From contig JNDT01001064.1 in NCBI GenBank assembly GCA_000697055.1, forward strand, positions 1 through 14,039: a stretch of 14,039 nucleotides of DNA, given 5' to 3'. A program made the position numbers and the translations under genes. The notes beneath the pieces are model-generated. The model worked only from the letters and a program-made list of their open reading frames with translations, was not told the origin of the DNA and ran no database searches. The DNA comes from Saksenaea vasiformis B4078. Taxonomy: Eukaryota > Mucoromycota > Mucoromycetes > Mucorales > Saksenaeaceae. Each line of letters begins with the position of its first letter. Within the stretch, counting starts at the first letter, position 1. This document shows positions 1-7,973 of this stretch, piece after piece.

Positions 1-130
1 CTTGACGTAAATCTAACATAAATTTAATTTGTATAACACAATATAACAGAACATAACACATTATAAACAGTGTAGTATGTATGACACAAATCTAACGTAA
101 ATCTAACGTAAGCCTAATATACGTCTAATG
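1..130. repeat. 11-bp repeat array, unit nnAAATCTAAC
   Basis: Exact AAATCTAAC cores start at 9, 88 and 99, and diverged units (GCCTAAT, GTCTAAT) follow at the same 11-bp spacing to about 130. Related TATAACA words lie between 30 and 65. The window begins inside the array, so its full extent is unknown. The same core forms the arms of the hairpin at 231-361, so both are probably parts of one terminal structure of a mobile element. No coding frame is visible. The unit is not a recognised telomere repeat. Confidence 0.7.
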
Positions 131-230
131 ATAAAGAAAGTGAAAGAAAACAAGTATGAATATGGTTTCAGTAAACAGATATTGAATACAGTTGTAGAAC
201 ACGTGTATGAACAACGAGACCTGCCCTTTT

Positions 231-361
231 CTTTAAATCTAACAAAAATCTAGCGGAAATCTGAGATCAAAATATAACACAGACCTAACATCATCCGAAA
301 ATTGTTAGATTTGCGTTATATTCTGACTTTAGATTTCTGTTAGATTTCTGTGAGATTCATG
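231..361. repeat. Long imperfect inverted repeat (about 58-bp arms, 14-nt loop)
   Basis: The left arm (231-289) and the reverse complement of the right arm (304-361) align over their whole length with one single-base gap and scattered mismatches. The loop is ATCATCCGAAAATT (290-303). Each arm is built of 10-14-bp sub-units carrying AAATCTAAC, GAAATCT and ATATAAC, the same words as the array at 1-130. A structure this long could form a cruciform or, if transcribed, a stem-loop RNA. Inferred roles are a foldback or terminal repeat of a transposon, or the relic of an inverted duplication of the array. Confidence 0.8.
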
Positions 362-936
362 TTACGCTTTTTCCCATAGTGTAGTGATTTTTTTTATTAA
401 CAATTATCTTGTTTTCAAATTGGAGGTAAAACTGGCCATTTGCCAAGGTTAACCTCTGTGCAGTTTGCTCATTTTTCAGTGCATTTGTACATTTCAGACA
501 ACATCTCAAAAAATTACTTTATACATCAAACCGTAGCTCCTTTTATTCTATTTCGATACCTGTATTCGCTTTCTTGGTGACATTTTCTTTTTCCAATAAG
601 CTACTTAGGGAAAAGGCAGACAAGGATTTACGGCAAGATTAAGGAAAAGCGTATCTTCGTGTTGTCTTGTTGAGGAATGAACAACAGAAGATAAGAAAAC
701 AAAAAGAAAGATGAGAAGATACAAATAGAAAGGTTGTAATTACAAAAGAAGTATACGAAATAGAATGATAAGTACCGGACTGTCGATAAAACAGTTCAAT
801 TGAAAGAAAATAAATGTGAGGATGGATACTAAAACGACATAAGGTAAGAAAACGTGCATCTTTAGCATTTGCAGGTACTAGGATTACGTGTCTTCTTTCT
901 CATTGTCAACCCATGCAAAAGCAACAGGAAACGCCT
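362..936. other. Non-coding A+T-rich spacer
   Basis: No frame with a protein-like composition was found on either strand. The stretch is A+T-rich, with short T runs (390-397) and a purine-rich plus strand around 660-760. Nothing else can be supported. Confidence 0.5.
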
Positions 937-1308
937 TCAGGTGGACCCGCCAACATTGCTGAACCCTTGAGCCAAAATCAAGGTTATCTTTTCATTGCTT
1001 GTATTGTAGATTGCTTCAACCGGTACAAACTTAGGTGAAATAACTCGTCCTCTCAAACATCGTTTGCGACCTAAAGGACAGATGGCACAAGCAGCCTGAT
1101 GGTCATGTCCATAGGAAATGTTGTAGTCGTTATCTTCCACGTGCCTGACAAAAATTACTGTAATCTGATATAAGTCTACGTTCTCTTGTTTTCTGTTGTC
1201 GGTACAACCACACATAGGAAACTGCTGAGGAGGCGGATCAACGGGATACAATTTCTTGCCTTTGATGATGACAAATTTATCGGTAAAGTCCATGGACATC
1301 GAGCCCAA
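937..1308 (-). CDS. Unidentified Cys-containing protein or fragment (123 aa)
   Basis: An open minus-strand frame with protein-like composition. It begins MGSMSMDFTDKFVIIKGKKL and carries a C-G-C near residue 33 and a C-A-I-C-P-L-G-R-K-R-C cluster near residues 74-84, preceded by H-D-H. These could bind a metal, but the spacing matches no zinc-finger class I recognise. There is no signal peptide or membrane segment. The first ATG of the open stretch is taken as start; no upstream exon was found. The plus-strand frames opposite it look like shadows. It lies between the left-end repeats and the broken nuclease gene and is divergent from the latter, so it may be cargo or another transposon relic. 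I do not recognise the family. Confidence 0.4.
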   Translation of the reverse strand: MGSMSMDFTDKFVIIKGKKLYPVDPPPQQFPMCGCTDNRKQENVDLYQITVIFVRHVEDNDYNISYGHDHQAACAICPLGRKRCLRGRVISPKFVPVEAIYNTSNEKITLILAQGFSNVGGST

Positions 1309-1512
1309 ATTAATAAAAGCAATAAGAAAACGGAGACGAAAGAAGGAATGCTTGGATGGGCTGACTACTGCGTTATCCGGAATAAGAGGTCACTTTACAC
1401 ATTGGATCGACAGTGGTATGACCCCTAAGAGATTCGTTTTCATAATTCATCGCTAGAACCGCATGCATTATGCCAGGTGCACCCTCTCCAATAGCTCTAA
1501 AAAATTAACTAA
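1309..1512. other. Short intergenic stretch upstream of the broken nuclease gene
   Basis: Nothing firmly coding is seen. It separates the divergent minus-strand frame from the first recognisable block of the plus-strand nuclease remnant, so it would hold the ancestral promoters and possibly a lost first exon. No clear TATA box or start codon could be fixed: the frame of the downstream block is closed by TAA at 1510-1512. Confidence 0.3.
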
Positions 1513-2011
1513 ACGGGTCACGTCGCGGAAGTAACCGATGAAGCACAGTACACTCGCATATGTACCCTGGACGCAATTGTTCGCCAACAGTACCGGGATC
1601 AAGTTCGGTCAGGCGCCCGAGAACTATCCTCGCACCTGAGAGTGGTCGTATCGCGGACACAACTATTCGTTAATCAATACGTCATTGACCATGATGACAT
1701 TTCCCTATCTGTTTCGCCCAAAACTTTTTTTATTCGATTGTGCAACTTATCCTTTGCAAATCGATTACAACAGCGAACATTAAGATGCTGTCAGACCTTC
1801 AAGGATTCTGGGAGGAATTCGTCGAAAGACATCCTGTATTGCCTGTTCCACTACACACTTAGTTGTGAGCATCTGATGTGCTGACAGATGCTGTGTTTTA
1901 CTTGCCACCGCTTATACAAACGATGTAGTGGAAATTTTCCAGTCAAGAATCTGTTTGTTCATACAATACAAACTTCGTGTCTCACTTCCTGTACGGATTG
2001 TTATCATATAG
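1513..2011 (+). other. Copy 1, N-terminal block of the nuclease remnant
   Basis: The frame open from 1513 reads T-G-H-V-A-E-V-T-D-E-A, then QYRDQVRSGARELSSHLRVV and S-R-T-Q-L-F-V-N-Q-Y-V-I-D-H. This amphipathic pattern is typical of the N-terminal recognition part of the family. Near 1782 the protein-like reading shifts by two (L-Q-G-F-W-E-E-F-V-E-R-H-P) to a TAG at 1860. From about 1901 it shifts again to L-A-T-A-Y-T-N-D-V-V-E-I-F-Q-S-R-I, ending at TAG 2009-2011. The word L-A-T-A-Y also occurs in copy 2. Three frames in 500 bp with no good splice sites point to indels. Confidence 0.5.
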
Positions 2012-2058
2012 CGCTTTTTCTAACTATTCCTTTAGACTCTTAAAAAAGGGAATGCCAT

Positions 2059-2217
2059 GGAATAGCTTCCAAATACGCATTTGAGCGCATCGGATACGCT
2101 ACCCCTGAGTGGTCGGGCTGCGTGGAGCCAACACTGCCTTTGGTAGCTCTTACTGATAGTCTATGCAACGATTTAGAATCCCTCGTACCAAAACGAACCA
2201 CACAAGCGTCATTTTAG
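2059..2217 (+). other. Copy 1, middle block of the nuclease remnant
   Basis: An open stretch ending in TAG (2215-2217) reads K-Y-A-F-E-R-I-G-Y-A-T-P-E-W-S-G-C-V-E-P and then T-L-P-L-V-A-L-T-D-S-L-C-N-D-L-E-S-L-V-P. The composition is clearly protein-like and the position fits the part between the N-terminal helices and the pre-RuvC block. It has no start codon of its own. It could be an exon or a frameshifted piece. Confidence 0.4.
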
Positions 2218-2313
2218 CGTCTCCAGGGTCCTATTTATCGGCACTGAAAATATCTTGTCCTGCTATGACAAAGAGCATCATTTGTCAGCCATGAAAGAAG
2301 AACAATCCCAACG

Positions 2314-2831
2314 ATGCGTCGCTGCCTCTCCTCTTCCCCGTTCTCCCCAGCATCACATACAGAATGGCAATTTATATCGATAAATGCCGGACTAATGTCC
2401 AGCTTGATCTCTTTAAGGGAGCCAGAGCAACCAAATGGATATACTGGTGTCTCCTTTAATGTCCTTGATTTCTCCCATTTTGAATTTAATAGGTATGGAA
2501 CCTGGAGAGTTCAACGCGTCAATTACCGATTACGACCGTTTCTTTATATATTTGTAGTTCGGAAGAGTTTATTGAGGATCCTGATCATCGTTCTGCTTTC
2601 AAGCTTCTTACGGATAGATACACAGTTGATTTTATATTTGCAAGAAAGATAAGGAAAGGTGTGGCGAGCACTGCATTGGACTTGGAAGATTTCAGCATTG
2701 AGGAGGTCCAGCGCCATTTTGAGCCACGGGCTCTTGATCTCGGAATGATCAAGTACTTACAGCCGCAGATGGAAGTGACTCTGGGTTGCATCAGATATGA
2801 CGGATCTCCAATAAGGAATACTATGCAATGA
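2314..2831 (+). other. Copy 1, pre-RuvC block and RuvC-I motif
   Basis: The first frame reads E-W-Q-F-I-S-I-N-A-G-L, N-V-L-D-F-S-H-F-E-F-N-R-Y. It then shifts near 2550 to F-I-E-D-P-D-H-R-S-A-F-K-L-L-T-D-R-Y-T-V, D-F-I-F-A-R-K, L-D-L-E-D-F, and H-F-E-P-R-A-L-D-L-G-M-I, ending at TGA 2829-2831. The Asp of A-L-D-L-G (codon 2736-2738) sits where TnpB-type nucleases carry the first RuvC catalytic Asp (typically [I/V/L]-D-[P/L]-G). The F-I-S-I-N word has a counterpart (Y-I-S-V-N) at the same relative place in copy 2. Confidence 0.55.
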
Positions 2832-3064
2832 CTGGCTCCGAGAGAAGAGCAAGAAAGTTACAGAAAGGAAAAGATGCGCAGGGAATTTTCGAGATAGAAA
2901 TGAATCTGCTCAGAAGGGAAACAGCATCCTCCGACTATCACCATGAAGTTTGGGCATGTTTCCTTGAAAGCTTCCCAGCATTAAGCGCTTTTTACGGCCC
3001 TCGCATGGCGGAGACATGGTTTAAGAATTACCGAGGTACACAGCCGTTTCAGAGGAACTCGTAA
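2807..3064 (+). other. Copy 1, post-RuvC-I helical block
   Basis: A frame one base off the RuvC-I frame reads S-N-K-E-Y-Y-A-M-T-G-S-E-R-R-A-R-K-L-Q-K, then F-E-I-E-M-N-L-L-R-R-E-T-A-S-S-D-Y, and F-P-A-L-S-A-F-Y-G, ending at TAA 3062-3064. The [ST]-x-K/E-E-Y-Y..T-G-S word followed by an I-E-x2-[IL] helix is what I recall from zygomycete TnpB-like proteins directly after RuvC-I. The overlap of two good readings at 2807-2831 marks a small indel. Confidence 0.5.
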
Positions 3065-3339
3065 ATATACTTGTCAATTAAGGCAAGGGAGAATTGTCTT
3101 GTCTCTCAGAACATCCGAAAGTTGAATGAATGCTGTGCGTTCACACATCACACGTCATCTCTTTCGAAAGCCCATTTCTAAATAAGATGAGTGCGCCCTC
3201 TTTAGGAACGTTTGTACTATCATACAGCGGCGATCATTTCAATCAACTATATTTCTTAGAACGTCGGCCGCCGCTCAGATGTTGCATATTTATTCGTCAT
3301 CTTTTGATTCGGAAAATGATTTCGTATCTACAAAACTTC

Positions 3340-3480
3340 TGGATATCCACCAAGAAGTATTGTAAGGAAAGGCGAAAGAACACGAGGCGCAACCGGAAGA
3401 AAAGAAAAAGGCGAGCTTATAATCGCAAGGAACAGCAAAGATTGCAAGTGGCGCTCAGGGTAAGTAATCTTATACATCTG
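3340..3480 (+). other. Copy 1, basic linker
   Basis: The frame open from 3130 ends in a very basic run (K-K-Y-C-K-E-R-R-K-N-T-R-R-N-R-K-K-R-K-R and beyond) reaching the TAG at 3481-3483. Such Lys/Arg-rich segments lie between RuvC-I and RuvC-II in this family and may act as nuclear localisation or RNA-binding elements. A GTAAGT at about 3459 directly after it is a candidate 5' splice site. The 3130-3330 part of the frame looks less protein-like. Confidence 0.4.
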
Positions 3481-3595
3481 TAGGCGTAGATATTGATGAA
3501 AACCTTCCATTTGAGCCCAAGGAATCGACGGTGAGATCCACTGTCAATAGGCTCATCCACAAGCAGGAAACTGGAATCCATCTTCTTTTCGAACA

Positions 3596-3943
3596 ATGGA
3601 CAAAATTCCCTTGGTAGTCATTGGATCCGGGACGTTTGACACGAGTGGGCACGCCACGCGGAAAGAAAGAAATGCAGCGGTGGTCAACAAGTTGTGGCGA
3701 ATGCTTAAGAGAAGAGAGCGTAGTGGTGAGCTGGTTGCGGTGACCATAGATGAATTTCACACATCTCAGGTTGATTCGGCTCATTTTATGTTCATGTTTA
3801 TTGAAATAGTATCTTTAGGTTGCCACTTTTGTATGGCAAAAGCCTTGAACAAGGTAATAACTGCCGATCGTATCTCCCGTTGTGCGTATCATATCAGCAA
3901 CTCTGTCTACTCGTTTTTCGCAAGAGATAATCCGCGCTCGTGA
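3596..3943 (+). other. Copy 1, RuvC-II/III and zinc-ribbon block
   Basis: The frame from ATG 3596 reads M-D-K-I-P-L-V-V-I-G-S-G-T-F-D-T-S-G-H-A, then L-W-R-M-L-K-R-R-E-R-S-G-E-L-V-A-V-T, then I-D-E-F-H-T-S-Q. The T-S-Q is followed in the family by C-x2-C of the zinc ribbon. Here C-H-F-C (3821-3832) appears after a 49-nt GT..AG segment (3770-3818). The Glu of I-D-E-F (3752-3754) would be the relocated RuvC-II glutamate of Fanzor-type proteins. After removal of the segment the C-H-F-C falls one base out of frame, and without removal an unrelated insert remains. The ending at TGA 3941-3943 lacks the distal zinc-ribbon Cys pair and the final N-R-D-like motif. Confidence 0.55.
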
Positions 3944-4384
3944 GTCAATCCAGGTCTTCCTATTGTTTGCGAACCTCTCTCTAAGGTAATATGCATATTT
4001 GAACGGTTGTGGTCAAATATCTTTTCCATTATCATTTATGTGAAATTAACGTTTTAGCTCAGGACACTTGATCAACGCAGAAAAAGGAAGTACACAAAGC
4101 TTTGGCAGCCTTATCCTGTAAAACAGGTGACAATTTTTGCTGATCCATTGTACTTTTACACGTTTCATAACGGATTTACTATATCTAACGAGCTATGAAG
4201 GTATGTCGCGCCGCGATATCATCCTGTAGAAAAAACGCCGGAAACGTCAAAGAGAAGAATAATCGGCTGCGGAGGGTAAAGATAGACAAACGTCTATATT
4301 TACATTCTTAATTGGTTTGACCTCCTCAGACCAGAGCAGTGACCACGAAGCAGATCCTTCTTCATCATCATCAAACCAGCAGCG
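3944..4384. other. Spacer between the two nuclease remnants
   Basis: No protein-like frame is clear. In intact Fanzor/TnpB loci the guide (omega) RNA lies at and beyond the 3' end of the gene, which would place any relic here. I see no conserved RNA fold by eye and claim none. Around 4317-4384 a Ser/Gln-rich reading begins that may be the start of copy 2. Confidence 0.3.
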
Positions 4385-5764
4385 TAGGCAAAAAGCCCGG
4401 CGCAAAACGGACAAGGAAAAGAAAGCAAAATGCGGAGGAAAAAAGAGGGCAAGTCCCTTGCCCGTTTGGAACGGAAAATGGAGAGTACGAAAAAGTCCCA
4501 GACACAGTGCGCTACTTGCCTCAAAGATAACAATGAAGAATCATCAAGATCGCGCAGCAGAAACCCTGCAAAATAGTGCAGTTAAGACAGCGATTCGGAA
4601 GGATGCGTAAAACAGTGCGCAAAGCAAGTATGAAATCCTTGATTCATCTGCCAAACAATGAAAAAGGGACAGTTCCTGACCACGTGGGCGAGGTCGTCGA
4701 CCTAAACCGAGAAATGGTCATTAAAGCACATCTTTTCATCGACTTAGCTTATATATCAAGTCTTTAACACTTACAACTATTTGCCACCCAACATCTTCAG
4801 CTCTCACTTCTTTTACGCAGTTTTTCAAATATTTGTGTGCAGACCTGTTGTGAATACGAACGCCATAGACAAACACCTGCATACCCTCTTAGCTACAGCT
4901 TACGAACGGTTCTCCGCAGCGTTTCCAGAATCCATGTCGAAAGAATTCAGTGGAACGAAAACTATGGCCACATACTGACTTTCATAGCAGAATAGTACAG
5001 CGCTTTCTTCACAAACAAAACTGTTGAAGATTTTTCGATTCCGTAGTTAAAATCGTCGTTACGAATGCGTCTACGACAGCTTATACCAGTGAGTGATTGG
5101 TTTCGTTAACATTATGAAACTCTGTCTTATTGAGGTGATTTATTTTTGTAGAAACTACAGAAAAGCGATGCATATAAAATAGGTACTTTCATCTACCAAT
5201 CATGTGCTGAAAACGAAAAATTCCCTCCTGTCTGACCCATTAATGCCGATTTTAATGAAGACATTACGGACGAGGTGAACGCCGCCGTTGTACAACTGAT
5301 CGGTGAGACATCCGCAGATCTTAAAACAATATTCGCTGTAATCGATGCAAATGCAGCAACAGTAACGGTGTTACGCCGTGATTTTTATGAGAATATTTCT
5401 TATATGAGTCCTCAGCCTGTGACAGAGCGTGATGAAATGATATAAAGTTCAAGAAGTTCATAGAGATATTCAAACGTTGAATTCAAGAATTTCGATGTTT
5501 AGGGCACCCCATATATTTGACCATTTCTTTAAATTGTATTTACAGGTTTGTTGTCAAGCATCTTGCTTTTCTGTCAGTCATTCATGTATCCGAAAAGTGT
5601 ATATCTCAGTCAATCCTATACTGAATACATTTAAAAACCGTGCGTCACCGGTTAAAGGGTGGGCCTCTCATATGTATAGTATACGCGCTGACACTTTTGC
5701 AGTGCACCACCGGGTTCCCGTAAATTACGCGTGGATAAGACAGGCGGATGATGGACAACCGTGA
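4385..5764 (+). pseudogene. Partial second nuclease-type remnant, N-terminal half only (copy 2)
   Basis: The blocks resemble the N-terminal half of copy 1 but are diverged. They are: a basic and Cys-containing block ending at TAG 4574-4576 (M-E-S-T-K-K-S-Q-T-Q-C-A-T-C-L-K-D-N-N-E); 4576-4767 with K-A-S-M-K-S-L-I-H and D-H-V-G-E-V-V-D-L-N-R-E-M-V-I-K-A-H-L-F; 4772-4978 with H-F-F-Y-A-V-F-Q-I-F-V-C-R-P-V-V-N-T and L-L-A-T-A-Y-E-R-F; 5236-5445 with V-V-Q-L-I-G-E-T-S-A-D-L-K-T-I-F-A-V-I-D; and 5477-5764 with Y-I-S-V-N. L-A-T-A-Y and [FY]-I-S-[IV]-N occur in the same order as in copy 1. No RuvC motif follows; the next protein-like sequence belongs to the nucleotidyltransferase. It could instead be an unrelated multi-exon gene whose introns I cannot place. 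Confidence 0.45.
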
Positions 5765-5845
5765 CTTTCGTCCAGTGTGCCCGAAGGCAATTCCCTTGCC
5801 GTGACTGAGACAAATTTGTTACCTTTTTGCTTGACAAAGCCAAGG

Positions 5846-7973
5846 ATGCCGGCATCCACCTTGACACGACAATTATTCTATAGTACCGAAGTAGACATAT
5901 TGGCCAAGTCATTGACGTTATCGAGCTCGCCAGAAGACAACGTAATAGTTGGTTCCCCTTCATTGCAATCGGAAACCTCCGAGACTTCGAACACGTCCGG
6001 CGAGTCCTATGATCCGGCATGCGACATTTCTTCTCGCAATGCTTCATGCTGTTTTGTAAAGGCGCCTCTTACCCTTGACCAACCGTATGAAGATAACCTT
6101 AGCTTCGAGATTTTAAAGCTATACGAAGTAAGGGAAAATATATACATCGGAATAGCGACCAACGCCTTATTAGGAGCTACTGCCGAGCTATGAGAGTTAT
6201 ACGCAACGAATGGGGCTTGTAAAAAAGATAGAATGTCTTTTGAATGCTGAATGGCCAGAACGAGATATTCAAGTGCATCTATTTGGGTAAAGCGCAAGTT
6301 ACATTTTTATGGCATTGCTAACGGTACCTGACAAGATCATCTGTTAACGATTTAGGGACAACCCACTCAGATGTTGATCTCTGCATTACAACGCAATGGA
6401 GTGGTCTGCGTAATGTTCGAACATTGGCCAAGCTGTTTCGCAAATGTAAGAAGAAAGAAACATCAGTCGGTGTACTTACTATCCTGTTTGAAGCTGGTAT
6501 GCAGCATGTGGTCTGTGTACCCCGTGCGAAAGTTCCCATTGTGCGTCTGTTTGATCCGGGATCGTACGTAAAAAAATGGTTTCCCTGCATATACTCACCG
6601 TGGTGTAGAAAATTGGCGTGCGATATCAACGTCAACAATACCATGGCATTGCAGAACACGAAGATGATCAAGACATATGTAGCAATTGACCCGCGCGTTC
6701 GACCACTTATCATGGCAATAAAACACTGGACAAAGCAACGTGTCCTGAATGATGCTGGTAAGTGGCTCTCTTTGAATAACTGAAATGACACCTATAATCT
6801 ACAGCGAACGGAGGGACACTGTCAACATATACCTGGACATGCATGATTATCAATTTTTTACAGATGCGTGAACCTCCTATACTTCCCGTCCTGCATCATT
6901 TCAGTTCAGAGAATGACCACGACACGTTCTGCAGTAATCCCGAAAATTTCAGTGGCTTTGGTCAAGCAAACCGGGAAAGTGTAGGAGCATTGTTCTATGC
7001 ATTTTTCCGTCGGTTTGCCGTCGAGTTCAATTACGATGAACATGTGATTTCTGTACGACATGGGTGTTACCTATCAAAACGTGAGAAAGAGTGGCATTCA
7101 GGAGGTGAACGGGCAAGTTTCTGCGTAGAGGAGCCGTTCAGTGTAACGAGGAATCTTGGCAACTCCGCAGACGCGACTTCTATCAACGGTCTCCGAATAG
7201 AGTTTCGCCGTGCTTTAGAATTCCTTGTTTCCAATGTCCCTCTGGAAGCCATTTGTTCTCCCTATCAAGCGCCGTCGTTTTCTTCAAAATCACCTCTTGA
7301 AAAGCAGAAATCGCCACTCGCAACGACACCGACACCAACGGTCTTACTACCGCCAAGTAAGCATCCTCGAACACGGGCTGCTTCCCTTTTATTGTCTTCT
7401 GCTTCTCACTCGATACATCCACATGATCGCCGATGGAGCGTGACCGACGATGTCCGTCTCCGTTCACAAGAGTTCTCGGAGGTGGCCGAGCTACGTCCGT
7501 CGTACCGTTCACGACAAGGCAATCATCCATCGTTGCCTGCTATACTGAGTTTACCAAAGCCTTTGCATAACGAGAACGAACCTGATGGGCGAACAATGGA
7601 TACTATATTTGCGCGGTACAGACAGCCTGCCATAGATCGACGGCAAAACGGTTCAAGCCAACAGGAAATTCCAACCGGTCGAAGAAGGTCTTCACGACGA
7701 AAATCTGCGAATGAATGGCCATCTATTACAAACCAATCTGTTTCGGCATCATGGACACCTAACGCAAACCAACGTAGGCGGCGGTGGTCAACGGTGAAGA
7801 AGGATCCTGAAACAGCAAAGTCCAATCAACAACGGACAATGGCGGAGATTGTCAAACTTGGCAACTGTGATGGATCAACCAACAGTAATGGGCGCCGGAC
7901 ACCCGTACATGGGAAGAAGCAACAACAATATAAACCTAAAAAGCGTGCAGCAATGACCAAACCACGTTCATAG
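5846..7973 (+). CDS. Terminal nucleotidyltransferase (Cid1/TUTase-type non-canonical poly(A)/poly(U) polymerase), six exons
   Basis: Adds nucleotides to RNA 3' ends, in RNA surveillance or turnover. Exons: 5846-6127, 6174-6286, 6336-6445, 6494-6563, 6609-6757, 6805-7973. The introns are 46, 49, 48, 45 and 47 nt, all GT..AG, and splicing gives an uninterrupted frame of 630 codons. The pol-beta-type catalytic core reads H-L-F-G-S-S (G132, S133), S-D-V-D-L-C-I (D144, D146), R-A-K-V-P-I-V and A-C-D-I-N-V-N-N (D197). These supply the Gly-Ser turn and the catalytic Asp triad. Then come I-K-H-W-T-K-Q-R, G-G-T-L-S-T-Y-T-W and the PAP-associated domain (V-G-A-L-F-Y-A-F-F; F-C-V-E-E-P-F; N-L-G-N-S-A-D). 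The last 230 or so residues are low-complexity and basic (R-R-R-R-W; C-terminal K-P-K-K-R-A), plausibly RNA-binding or nuclear. ATG 5846 is the first in-frame Met. The frame is open back to 5765 and an AG at 5774-5775 could accept an upstream exon, so the N-terminus is uncertain. UTP versus ATP preference cannot be read from the sequence. Confidence 0.93.
6128..6173 (+). other. Intron 1 of the nucleotidyltransferase gene (phase 0, 46 nt)
   Basis: GTAAGG..TTAG. Removing it joins K-L-Y-E to E-L-L-P-S-Y and opens the path to the catalytic exon. Unspliced, the frame ends at TGA 6191-6193. Confidence 0.85.
6287..6335 (+). other. Intron 2 of the nucleotidyltransferase gene (49 nt)
   Basis: GTAAAG..CAAG with a GCTAAC branch-site candidate at 6317-6322. 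Splicing rebuilds the Gly of the catalytic F-G-S-S turn (GG|A), which supports the boundaries to the base. Confidence 0.9.
6446..6493 (+). other. Intron 3 of the nucleotidyltransferase gene (48 nt)
   Basis: GTAAGA..GAAG with a TTACTAT branch candidate near 6476. Splicing gives L-F-R-K-S-G-M-Q-H-V-V, as expected between the catalytic strands. Confidence 0.88.
6564..6608 (+). other. Intron 4 of the nucleotidyltransferase gene (45 nt)
   Basis: GTACGT..GTAG with a TACTCAC branch candidate. Splicing joins L-F-D-P-G-S to K-L-A-C-D-I-N, placing the third catalytic Asp at the normal distance. Confidence 0.88.
6758..6804 (+). other. Intron 5 of the nucleotidyltransferase gene (47 nt)
   Basis: GTAAGT..ACAG. 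Splicing joins R-V-L-N-D-A-A to N-G-G-T-L-S-T-Y. Unspliced, the frame ends at TGA 6781-6783. Confidence 0.9.

Larger units (their letters stand above)
1513..3943 (+). pseudogene. Broken TnpB/Fanzor-like RNA-guided nuclease gene (copy 1)
   Basis: Protein-like blocks in changing frames follow one another on the plus strand in the order expected of a Fanzor/TnpB-type nuclease found in zygomycete genomes: N-terminal region (1513-2217), wedge-like region (2314-2520), RuvC-I with A-L-D-L-G (2553-2831), a block with N-K-E-Y-Y-A-M-T-G-S (2807-3064), a strongly basic linker (about 3340-3450), and a block with P-L-V-V-I-G-S-G, V-T-I-D-E-F-H-T-S-Q and C-H-F-C (3596-3943). Fanzor proteins are eukaryotic TnpB relatives that cut DNA guided by an RNA encoded next to the gene. 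Some breaks may be short introns (3770-3818 is a 49-nt GT..AG candidate), but in-frame stops and shifts within conserved blocks suggest decay. The second zinc-ribbon Cys pair and the last RuvC Asp were not found. The family call rests on motifs read by eye. Confidence 0.6.

Noticed and set aside
5652..6047. Long minus-strand open frame (131 codons)
   Set aside because: It lies opposite the first exon of the nucleotidyltransferase and its upstream block, is rich in Arg/Cys/His without any motif, and looks like an antisense shadow.
6318..6791. Minus-strand open frame of 157 codons
   Set aside because: It is exactly opposite the catalytic exons of the nucleotidyltransferase, whose splicing and motifs leave no doubt about the coding strand.
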